A DNA stretch of 5,115 nucleotides from Desulfobacteraceae bacterium (GTDB lineage Bacteria > Desulfobacterota > DSM-4660 > Desulfatiglandales > Desulfatiglandaceae), in assembly GCA_030589715.1 (NCBI GenBank), contig JAUUVE010000198.1, forward strand, positions 1-5,115, read 5' to 3'. Numbering within the stretch: the stretch's first letter is position 1; every line of letters starts with the position of its first letter. The notes under the pieces are model-generated. The model was not told the origin of the DNA. It did no database searches and saw only the letters and a list, made by a program, of their open reading frames with translations. The position numbers and the translations under genes were made by a program. Shown here piece by piece: positions 1-5,078 of the stretch.

Positions 1-85
1 AAATTTTCAACGCACTGAGATCGTTTCCTTTTTTGAATCCCTGGCCCAGACCTGGCTTATGACGCTCGGGTTGTGTAACACTCAT
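1..85 (-). CDS. Possible start of a downstream gene, cut by the window edge
   Basis: An ATG at 85-83 opens a minus-strand frame that runs without a stop to the window edge (28 complete codons, beginning MSVTQPERHKPGLGQGFKKG). It lies about 60 bases beyond the terminator-like hairpin that follows etfA, a normal place for the next gene of the same orientation. I do not recognise the product. Against it: the bases before the ATG (CTTCGGAA) hold no good Shine-Dalgarno sequence, and the same frame is open upstream back to a TAA at 193-191, so the start could lie earlier. An imperfect inverted repeat (70-83 with 93-102) flanks the proposed start. With so little sequence this is only a tentative partial gene. 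Confidence 0.22.
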   Translation of the reverse strand, partial: MSVTQPERHKPGLGQGFKKGNDLSALKI

Positions 86-145
86 TTCCGAAGAGTTACA
101 ACGACAGCCCAGCAATATTTCAGATAAGTCGCACCAGGGCAGGCC

Positions 146-184
146 AAAATCCAAAATCGTACCTGAACGGGGTTTTCGTTCAGG
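146..184 (-). terminator. Terminator-like hairpin after etfA
   Basis: On the minus strand, 14 bases after the etfA stop codon, CCTGAACG pairs perfectly with CGTTCAGG (8 bp, 7-base loop; 184-162). The arm is followed by TACGATTTTGGATTTTGG, two short T runs (T4 each) instead of one continuous tract. The position right after the last gene of the acyl-CoA dehydrogenase/ETF unit and the perfect stem support transcription termination. The interrupted T tract makes it a weak intrinsic terminator at best; it may instead protect the 3' end of the transcript. No T tract follows on the plus strand, so it does not look bidirectional. Confidence 0.55.
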
Positions 185-197
185 CGCTGATTAAAAC

Positions 198-1199
198 TTA
201 TACCCGTTTGCGGAGGGCCTCTAGCAACAAAGGGAGCACGGTGGCTGCATCACCCACCAGTCCCAGGTCGGCTAGCTTGAAAATAGGCGCATTGGGGTCC
301 CGGTTAATGGCAATAATTGTCTCAGCCCCTTGGATCCCGGTTGTGTATTGCAAGGCCCCGGAAGTCCCTATAGATATCAACAGCTTGGGTCTTACATTTT
401 TGCCCGTTTGACCCAAGAGCCTGTCCTCTTCGGCCCATCCTGCACGAACAGCAGGTCTTGTGGCCCCTACATCCCCTCTCAGAAGAGCTGCCAGTTCAGA
501 GAGCAACCCGAATAGCTCCTTTGAACCGAGACCTCTTCCCCCTGCCACCACCACCGGGGCATCCTCCAGCCTAATATCGTGTGTCAGTTGGGGCCGTGTC
601 CTTATTCTCTTGAGTCGTATCTCAGGGAGAGGGCCTATCTCAGGATATATGATACAACCGAGTGCTCTGGAATCGTGTGGGAGTTCACGAAAAACCCCGG
701 GATGAACTGTCGCCATTTGGGGCCTATGGTTAGGTGTCACCACCTCTGCCAGAAGTTCACCCCCAAAGGAAGGGGTCGTCTGGACAAGAAGCCCCGTCTT
801 ATTATCCACATCAAGGGCCACACAATCGGCACTCAGCCCTGTGTGGAGTCGCTTGGCCAGTCTCGGGAAAAATTCTCTACCAAAGGAGGTGGCCCCTGAA
901 AGTAGGACCTGAGGTTGAAAGGCCTGGATCCACCGAGCCAGCACCGCGGTGTATGTTTCCACCTGATATTCCTTAAGCCCTGGATCCTCACCGGCTACTA
1001 CCACATCTGCACCGTGGGCCACATATTCCATGGCATAATGATAGACCTGGTCACCCAGCACCACCGTGGTGAGCCCCTTGTCGAGTTCCTTTGCCAGTTC
1101 CTTTCCCTTGGCAATAAGCTGCAGGGTGACCCGGTTTTGGAAGTAATCCCTGTAATCACCGAAGACCCACACACCATCAAAGGCCTTATTCTTTTCCAT
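198..1199 (-). CDS. etfA: Electron transfer flavoprotein, alpha subunit (EtfA)
   Basis: 333 residues, normal length. The FAD-carrying subunit of a soluble ETF heterodimer that accepts electrons from, or passes them to, acyl-CoA dehydrogenase. Residues 8-190 form the ETF alpha/beta domain, starting with GVWVF and containing GATSFGREFFPRLAKRL (102-118) and TGLSADC (120-126). The C-terminal FAD domain shows GRGLGS (221-226), VGATR (244-248), GQTGK (263-267), the GTSGALQY segment (278-285) and APIFKLADLGLVGD (299-312). No ferredoxin domain is fused at the N-terminus, unlike CarE. The usual His of the SGAxQH motif is Tyr285. The N-terminus resembles ETFs of anaerobes more than the aerobic type. 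The ATG at 1199 lies inside etfB (14-base overlap) with GAGG only 3 bases before it, which suggests translational coupling to etfB. Identification is very secure; bifurcating activity is inferred. Confidence 0.97.
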   Translation of the reverse strand: MEKNKAFDGVWVFGDYRDYFQNRVTLQLIAKGKELAKELDKGLTTVVLGDQVYHYAMEYVAHGADVVVAGEDPGLKEYQVETYTAVLARWIQAFQPQVLLSGATSFGREFFPRLAKRLHTGLSADCVALDVDNKTGLLVQTTPSFGGELLAEVVTPNHRPQMATVHPGVFRELPHDSRALGCIIYPEIGPLPEIRLKRIRTRPQLTHDIRLEDAPVVVAGGRGLGSKELFGLLSELAALLRGDVGATRPAVRAGWAEEDRLLGQTGKNVRPKLLISIGTSGALQYTTGIQGAETIIAINRDPNAPIFKLADLGLVGDAATVLPLLLEALRKRV

Positions 1200-1995
1200 C
1201 TTCCTCGTCCAATATGCTAAGCGCCTCGAGTCTGCGTAGCAGATGGTTCACCAAGGTCTCAGGGGAACCCTCTACAACCTCGCCATTCCCTCTGGGCAGG
1301 GGTATTCGAAGCCTCCGCACCCGAGTTGCTGACCCTTCAAACCCCACCTCGTCCTTCCTCAGGTCAAGATCATCAATGGACCATCGGAGTACATCTTTGG
1401 TTGAAAAGGCTGCTTCCAAGGCCCCCAGGGGTAAGTCCCTTACCGGGCAAAGCCCCTTTGTTACGGTCAGGAGGGTCGGCAAGGCCACCCTTATTGTGTC
1501 CAAGAATCCGTCACTCAACCTCTTCACCACCAGATCTTTACCTTCCACATGAATCTCGTTTACCCCGCACACTTGTGGTAGTCCCAGCTCTTCCGCAATC
1601 TGAGGCCCAATATGCCCCGTGTCACTGTCAGTTGTCTGCATTCCGCACAGTACCATATCTGGAAAAGGGTCGAGCCTTTCAATTGCCCTTGCAAGTACGT
1701 GGGAAGTGGCCAGGGTGTCCGCGCCGGCAAAGGCAGGATCTGTCAATAAGATGGCGCGATCAGCACCGACTGCCAAGGCCTCTCTGAGGGCCACTTCGCT
1801 TTGGGGTGGCCCCATTGTGATTACACGGACCTGCCCTCCTACCTTCTGGCGTAATTCCAGAGCGGCTTCCATCGCAACATAGTCCAGGGGATTGATGACA
1901 CTTTCTACCCCTTCGCGAATAATGGTCATCCTTTCCCGATCCATTCGCACGGTGGGGACATCAGGAACCTGTTTTATGCAAACCACGATTTCCAT
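1186..1995 (-). CDS. etfB: Electron transfer flavoprotein, beta subunit (EtfB)
   Basis: 269 residues, close to the family norm of about 260. Partner of EtfA; it holds AMP in canonical ETFs and a second FAD in bifurcating ETFs. Visible hallmarks are KQVPD (8-12), NPLDYVAMEAAL (35-46), VRVITMGPPQ (56-65), the LREALAVGADRAILLTD run (70-86), FAGADTLATS (89-98), MVLCGMQTTDSDTGHIGP (114-131) and LPTLLTVTKG (172-181) near the EtfB signature region. The D-S-D-T-G-H-I-G-P stretch matches the DGDTAQVGP pattern of anaerobe/bifurcating EtfBs better than the DDDCNQTGQ pattern of mitochondrial ETF. The start at 1995 has AGGA 6 bases upstream. It lies 45 bases after the acyl-CoA dehydrogenase and overlaps etfA, so the three genes are probably one transcription unit. 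Confidence 0.97.
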   Translation of the reverse strand: MEIVVCIKQVPDVPTVRMDRERMTIIREGVESVINPLDYVAMEAALELRQKVGGQVRVITMGPPQSEVALREALAVGADRAILLTDPAFAGADTLATSHVLARAIERLDPFPDMVLCGMQTTDSDTGHIGPQIAEELGLPQVCGVNEIHVEGKDLVVKRLSDGFLDTIRVALPTLLTVTKGLCPVRDLPLGALEAAFSTKDVLRWSIDDLDLRKDEVGFEGSATRVRRLRIPLPRGNGEVVEGSPETLVNHLLRRLEALSILDEEDGKE

Positions 1996-2040
1996 GCCTG
2001 ATCCTGTCCTTTCCCTTCCTCACAAACAGCCTTCTGATAA

Positions 2041-3183
2041 TTATCCGTGCAATAAACTCCGTGCAATGACCATGCGCTGCACCTCTGAGGTGCCCTCGTA
2101 GATCTCGCATACCTTGGCGTCCCTGTAGAATCGCTCTATGGGATACGCCTTGGTGTATCCGTATCCTCCATGGATCTGCACACCAGCCCTTGTGGCGTCT
2201 ACGGCTACTTCGCTGGCATAGACCTTTGCCATGGCCGATTCCTTGGTGTAATTATTTCCCTTCTCCTTTAGGTCGCACGCTCGGTAAATAAGAAGACGGC
2301 CCGCTTCGATACGTGTCCCAACCTCGGCCAAGAAATCCTGGATCGCCCCAAACTCGGATATGGCCTTGCCAAATTGGTGACGTTCCTTGGCATATTTTAT
2401 GGAGGCATCCAAAGAGGCCTGAGCAATCCCCAAGGCCTGGGCAGCAATACCTAACCGACCTCCACAAAGGGTGGAGAGGGCTATCTTAAGGCCATCCCCC
2501 TCAACTCCCAGCAGATTTTCCGAGGGGACACGGCAATCACGGAGAGAAACGGGACATACCGGATTTCCCCGCATGCCCATAAGATCCTCAATGGGGCCCT
2601 TCTCAAGCCCTTCCCTCTCCGATTCAACAATAAAGACACTAAATCCCTTGCCTTTTTCAGCCGGCTTTGTCTTCGCAAATATCAAGTTGATGCCGGAGAT
2701 CCCCCCATTTGTGACAAAAATCTTGTTACCGTTTAAGATGTACTCTTCTCCCTCACGTATGGCACTGGTCTCAAGGGCGGAGACATCTGAGCCGGCATTC
2801 GGCTCAGTGAGACAGAAAGTGCCGATCTTCTTCCCCTGTGCCAGAGGGGTCAAAAAACGTTGGCGCTGTTCCTCACTCCCGAATAGGTATACGGGATAAG
2901 CAGAAACACTGTTGTGTACAGAAACGCACAGCCCCACCGCTGCGTTTGCCCTTGATATCTCCTCAATCACGATGGCTGCACTTACGCTGTCAAGCCCTGC
3001 CCCTCCGTATCTGGCAGGGATTTCCAGACCGAAATATTGAAGTCTGGCCATCTCCTCAGCGATATCCCACCGAAAGTCTCCTGTCCTGTCCATCTCCACC
3101 GCTGCAGGTGCAAGTCTCTTTTCGGCAAACTTCCTAACACTCCTGCGGATCACCGCCTGTTTCATTGTGGGCTCTAGGTGCAT
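2041..3183 (-). CDS. Acyl-CoA dehydrogenase, short/branched-chain type
   Basis: 380 residues, full length for a soluble tetrameric FAD acyl-CoA dehydrogenase, which makes the alpha,beta double bond of an acyl-CoA (or reduces an enoyl-CoA when coupled to a bifurcating ETF). The three family domains are in order: N-terminal helices (about 1-118), middle beta domain with CLTEPNAGSD (124-133) and KIFVTNG (154-160), and C-terminal helices with ERHQFG (267-272), QIHGGYGY (336-343) and YEGTSEVQR (362-370). Glu363 sits where SCAD/MCAD have the catalytic base. The middle domain reads GMRGNPVCPVSLRDCRVP (203-220), with Cys210 and Cys217 in an uncommon version of this segment. The ATG at 3183 has AGGGAAG 4 bases upstream; Met7 lacks a comparable site. 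The gene order with etfB and etfA matches bcd-etfB-etfA and carCDE. The substrate cannot be told from sequence. Confidence 0.95.
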   Translation of the reverse strand: MHLEPTMKQAVIRRSVRKFAEKRLAPAAVEMDRTGDFRWDIAEEMARLQYFGLEIPARYGGAGLDSVSAAIVIEEISRANAAVGLCVSVHNSVSAYPVYLFGSEEQRQRFLTPLAQGKKIGTFCLTEPNAGSDVSALETSAIREGEEYILNGNKIFVTNGGISGINLIFAKTKPAEKGKGFSVFIVESEREGLEKGPIEDLMGMRGNPVCPVSLRDCRVPSENLLGVEGDGLKIALSTLCGGRLGIAAQALGIAQASLDASIKYAKERHQFGKAISEFGAIQDFLAEVGTRIEAGRLLIYRACDLKEKGNNYTKESAMAKVYASEVAVDATRAGVQIHGGYGYTKAYPIERFYRDAKVCEIYEGTSEVQRMVIARSLLHG

Positions 3184-3337
3184 CTTTCTTCCCTGTCAGC
3201 CTTCATTGCCACCATCACTGGAGAATTCAGGGCATGAAGCACTTGCTGTAAGGTTTGAAGGAGGAAAATCGGCTATTTGTGAAGTTGTAAAAGGTGAATC
3301 AGTTAAGGTATTAATCAAGTTGAATTGAGAGGAAGCT
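3184..3337. other. Gap between SH3 protein gene and acyl-CoA dehydrogenase gene
   Basis: 154 bases, more AT-rich than the flanking genes. I find no convincing hairpin terminator for the SH3 gene and no clear -35/-10 pair for the acyl-CoA dehydrogenase unit, so whether the two units share a transcript is undecided. The only strong signal is on the plus strand: a frame open to a TGA at 3326-3328 with a coding-like composition (see findings). The minus-strand end of the gap holds the AGGGAAG ribosome binding site of the dehydrogenase. Confidence 0.5.
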
Positions 3338-4012
3338 TTAATAATAAGATGATTTTCGCCTTCTCTGTCGCCTTCCCATAATCAGACCGAAAATCAGACC
3401 AACGAACAAGACCAAGGCCCCGGTGAAGAACCATTCGTTCCTATGGGAAGAGCTCAAGCTTTCATTCTCCTTGGTCAATATCTTTGCGGTCTCTTTCACC
3501 TCTTTCAATGCCTTGCGTGTCGATTCATACTTCTTTTTCAACTCCAAGAAATCGGCAGACTCAGCTCTTAGTGTATTGTACTCTTCTCGTACCTGGTCGA
3601 GGGACCTCGTGTCCTCTTTCAATTTTAGGGCAAGCTCCTTTTCTTTGTTGGAGGCCTCTGTCCAGTCCCTTTCAAGGCCAGAGAGTTTTTCCTTTAACAG
3701 GGTATTTTCCTTTTCCAGAGACGTTGCCTGGATTTTCCATGGTAGGCGTGTGGTTAGAAAGCGGCTCAAACCCCAGCCCTCCAGGTCCTTACCTCCGGGT
3801 CCCAGGAGACGAACTTGACTCCAACCGGACTCGGATCCCAGGACCTCCACACGCTGATCCGGACGGAGCATTGTGACGATCTTTTGTGTTGTGCCTATGC
3901 CTTCACGAACGATGATCTTAGATGTATTTGTCACATAGGCGTTTTCGGCCCAACCGGCCTGGCATATTAATGACAGGCCTATGCTTATAAAGCCAATCAG
4001 GATCTTCTTCAT
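3338..4012 (-). CDS. Membrane-anchored bacterial SH3 domain protein, YgiM/TIGR04211-like
   Basis: 224 residues from the chosen ATG. Residues 1-22 form a Sec signal peptide (MKK, hydrophobic core, cleavage likely after GWA). Residues 25-86 form a bacterial SH3 domain with IVREGIGTTQKIVTML, a ...VEVLGSESGWSQVRL core and EGWGLSRFL, the pattern of the TIGR04211/YgiM family. A charged coiled coil rich in K, E and L runs from about 95 to 188. One membrane helix follows (194-213), then a strongly basic tail, RRQRRRK. The SH3 domain and coiled coil should therefore be periplasmic, with the tail in the cytoplasm. The family's role is unsettled; SH3b domains often bind peptidoglycan. A GTG at 4048 would add 12 polar residues before the signal peptide; the ATG with GGGG 7 bases upstream is better. 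It lies 63 bases after moaC with no functional link visible. Confidence 0.88.
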   Translation of the reverse strand: MKKILIGFISIGLSLICQAGWAENAYVTNTSKIIVREGIGTTQKIVTMLRPDQRVEVLGSESGWSQVRLLGPGGKDLEGWGLSRFLTTRLPWKIQATSLEKENTLLKEKLSGLERDWTEASNKEKELALKLKEDTRSLDQVREEYNTLRAESADFLELKKKYESTRKALKEVKETAKILTKENESLSSSHRNEWFFTGALVLFVGLIFGLIMGRRQRRRKSSYY

Positions 4013-4019
4013 ATGTTTT

Positions 4020-4025
4020 CCCCTA
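4020..4025 (-). promoter_or_regulatory. Ribosome binding site fixing the SH3 protein start
   Basis: Minus-strand TAGGGG ends 7 bases before the ATG at 4012-4010. It supports that ATG over the in-frame GTG at 4048, which would place 12 charged and polar residues ahead of an otherwise typical signal peptide. Confidence 0.65.
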
Positions 4026-4036
4026 CGACTATCATG

Positions 4037-4068
4037 GGTCCTTGACACTTTTTTTCAAAGACAGGACC
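4037..4068 (-). other. Small inverted repeat between moaC and the SH3 protein gene
   Basis: On the minus strand GGTCCT (4068-4063) pairs with AGGACC (4042-4037), and an inner TGA/TCA adds 3 bp past a small bulge. The loop contains an A7 run. No T tract follows on the minus strand, so it is not an intrinsic terminator in the direction of transcription. It sits 11 bases upstream of the SH3 gene's ribosome binding site and could be a processing or translation-modulating hairpin, or chance. Confidence 0.3.
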
Positions 4069-4075
4069 TCTTTAA

Positions 4076-4510
4076 CTATTTACCCTTTTCCTTTCTCACC
4101 ACCCGAATATCAGTTATCCTTGTGGTGGGATATTGACCCCTCTTATCCTTTTCAAGGTATTTGACCATGTCCCAGACGGTGTTTAGGGCCATAGATACAC
4201 CCACAAGGGCCTCCATCTCCACACCGGTGCGTGCCTGGGCCCTCACAAGGCATCTGGCCTCAATAGAATCCTTAAGGACTTGAAAGGTGACCTGTATCGT
4301 GTCCAGTGGTATCTGATGGCAATGGGGAATCAAGATGTGGGTCTGCTTTGCGGCATTCATGGCACCTATTTCCGCCACAAAGAGTGGGTCTCCCTTCTTT
4401 ATCTTCTTGTCCCTGATCTTCTGGATCGTATCCGCAGAAAGCAGGATTCTTCCTGCGGCCTCTGCCTGACGCCTGATAATCGGCTTTTCAGTTACATCCA
4501 CCATCCCCAT
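4076..4510 (-). CDS. moaC: Cyclic pyranopterin monophosphate synthase MoaC
   Basis: 144 residues; E. coli MoaC has 161. MoaC converts the 3',8-cyclo-GTP product of MoaA into cyclic pyranopterin monophosphate in the cytoplasm, an early step of molybdenum cofactor synthesis. The start MGMVDVTEKP carries the family's MVDV opening. Catalytic positions known from E. coli appear conserved: Lys39 in KKGDPL (K51), His65 in IPHCHQIPL (H77), Glu98 and Glu100 in GVEMEAL (E112, E114), and Asp114 and Lys117 in WDMVK (D128, K131). The proline after the second His of the CH-P motif is Gln66, a small departure. The ATG at 4510 has AGGGG 8 bases upstream; the ATG two codons later is worse placed. It starts 15 bases after the moaE-like stop codon, so the two genes are almost certainly co-transcribed. 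The basic C-terminal tail (RKEKGK) is short. Confidence 0.96.
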   Translation of the reverse strand: MGMVDVTEKPIIRRQAEAAGRILLSADTIQKIRDKKIKKGDPLFVAEIGAMNAAKQTHILIPHCHQIPLDTIQVTFQVLKDSIEARCLVRAQARTGVEMEALVGVSMALNTVWDMVKYLEKDKRGQYPTTRITDIRVVRKEKGK

Positions 4511-4525
4511 AAGATATTCCCCTGA

Positions 4526-4879
4526 CTAGAAGTGCTCCTTTTTCTCTGCTGCCTCAGTTTTTATCCGATTGACCGCATCCATGAGTGCTGGAAAAACGTG
4601 CTCACGGGTATCTCCGCCAACCACAACGGCCATTATGTCATCTCCGACATTTAGATGTCCTTCAGAAGTATCAATCAATACTTCAACAATGCCTTCGATC
4701 TTCTTGGTTTCAAAGGCTATTTTCTTGAGGGCATTCTGGTAGAACCTTATTTCGATCCCTTTCACCTTTTCTCCGCTAAGAGATGTGCCCCTTACAACAC
4801 CCAAATGGCTCGCTATCATTCCCATTTTTGGATACTCGGGATGCTCCTTAAGGGCTTGAATCATCTTGCTTAAGTCCAT
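4526..4879 (-). CDS. moaE: MoaE-like protein with a degenerate active site
   Basis: 117 residues, against about 150 for E. coli MoaE, the large subunit of molybdopterin synthase that with MoaD converts cPMP to molybdopterin. The fold signature is readable: HLGVVRGTSLSGEKVKGIEI (25-44, Arg30 matching E. coli Arg39), VEVLIDTSEGHLNVGDDIMAVV (66-87), GGDTREHVFPALMDAVNRIK (88-107). Key residues are altered: the His of the A-H-R segment is Thr91 (Arg92 kept), the HR of HRxG is missing, Lys107 may match Lys119, but the P-x-W-K motif around Lys126 is replaced by EAAEKKEHF. It may be a divergent MoaE class or a paralog with another role. The start is firm: AGGAG lies 7 bases upstream of the ATG. It is first in an operon with moaC. 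I recall similar short MoaE-like proteins in deltaproteobacteria. Confidence 0.8.
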   Translation of the reverse strand: MDLSKMIQALKEHPEYPKMGMIASHLGVVRGTSLSGEKVKGIEIRFYQNALKKIAFETKKIEGIVEVLIDTSEGHLNVGDDIMAVVVGGDTREHVFPALMDAVNRIKTEAAEKKEHF

Positions 4880-4886
4880 ATTGTAT

Positions 4887-4892
4887 CTCCTA
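4887..4892 (-). promoter_or_regulatory. Strong ribosome binding site of the moaE-like gene
   Basis: Minus-strand TAGGAG, 7 bases before the ATG at 4879-4877. It is the best Shine-Dalgarno sequence in the window and fixes the start of the first gene of the moaE-moaC pair. Confidence 0.75.
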
Positions 4893-4904
4893 AATTTCGA
4901 TCTT

Positions 4905-4915
4905 GCCTAGTAGGC
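4905..4915. promoter_or_regulatory. 11-bp palindrome upstream of the moaE-like gene
   Basis: GCCTAGTAGGC is a perfect inverted repeat (arms GCCTA/TAGGC, one central base) ending 25 bases before the start codon and 12 bases before the ribosome binding site. In RNA it could form only a three-pair hairpin. It could be a small operator half-site pair, or chance. No matching copy is seen elsewhere in the window. Confidence 0.25.
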
Positions 4916-5006
4916 GTTCACAGGTTCAGAGTTCACTGTTCCCTCCGGGCCGGAGGCAGGGCAGACAGGTTTTCGGTGAATCCTAAACCCCTGAACCTCT
5001 GAACCC
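4916..5006. repeat. Nested inverted repeat built on TGAAC/GTTCA words
   Basis: The outer arms are GGTTCAGAG (4923-4931) and CTCTGAACC (4997-5005), extended past a one-base bulge by TTCA (4932-4935)/TGAA (4992-4995), giving about 13 bp. Between them sits a second perfect palindrome, CCTCCGG-G-CCGGAGG (4942-4956). CTGT (4936-4939) and ACAG (4965-4968) can extend the inner hairpin. GTTCA words also occur in direct orientation at 4916, 4925 and 4931, and TGAAC words at 4992 and 5000, with 6-9 base spacing. The element is non-coding and lies directly upstream of the moaE-like gene. It may be a dispersed intergenic palindromic repeat, or a structured leader of the moaE-moaC transcript; a single copy cannot decide. 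Confidence 0.6.
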
Positions 5007-5025
5007 ATAAACGGTTACCTTGCCT

Positions 5026-5054
5026 ATTCTACCCCGTATCCCCCTTATTGTTAT
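5026..5054 (-). promoter_or_regulatory. Candidate sigma-70 promoter for moaE-moaC
   Basis: On the minus strand ATAACA (5054-5049, 4 of 6 matches to TTGACA) is followed after exactly 17 bases by TAGAAT (5031-5026, 5 of 6 to TATAAT). Transcription would start near 5019, giving a leader of about 140 bases that includes the nested inverted repeat and the 11-bp palindrome. The spacing and -10 are good and the -35 is weak. No better pair was found in this region. Confidence 0.35.
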
Positions 5055-5078
5055 CCAGGCTGAATAGCCTTCTTGTCA

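Noticed and set aside
1326..1787. Plus-strand open frame of 153 codons opposite etfB
   Set aside because: It is an antisense shadow: the minus-strand EtfB has clear family motifs throughout, while the plus-strand translation is rich in Pro, Arg and Ser with no recognisable domain or ribosome binding site.
2471..2899. Plus-strand open frame of 142 codons opposite the acyl-CoA dehydrogenase
   Set aside because: The minus strand encodes the conserved dehydrogenase core here; the plus-strand product has no motif.
3423..3876. Plus-strand open frames opposite the SH3 protein's coiled coil
   Set aside because: The Phe/Ser-rich translations are the mirror of Lys/Glu-rich coiled-coil codons on the minus strand, and no ribosome binding site is seen.
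4042..4047. Plus-strand TTGACA in the moaC–SH3 gap as a promoter
   Set aside because: It faces away from all recognised genes, is inside a small inverted repeat, and has no matching -10.
4013..4048. GTG at 4048 as the start of the SH3 protein
   Set aside because: It would put 12 polar residues before a standard signal peptide, and the internal ATG at 4012 has a properly spaced TAGGGG.
4880..5020. Known Moco riboswitch motif upstream of moaE
   Set aside because: I could not match the conserved core of the Moco RNA motif from memory; only generic nested stems are visible. A covariance-model search would decide.
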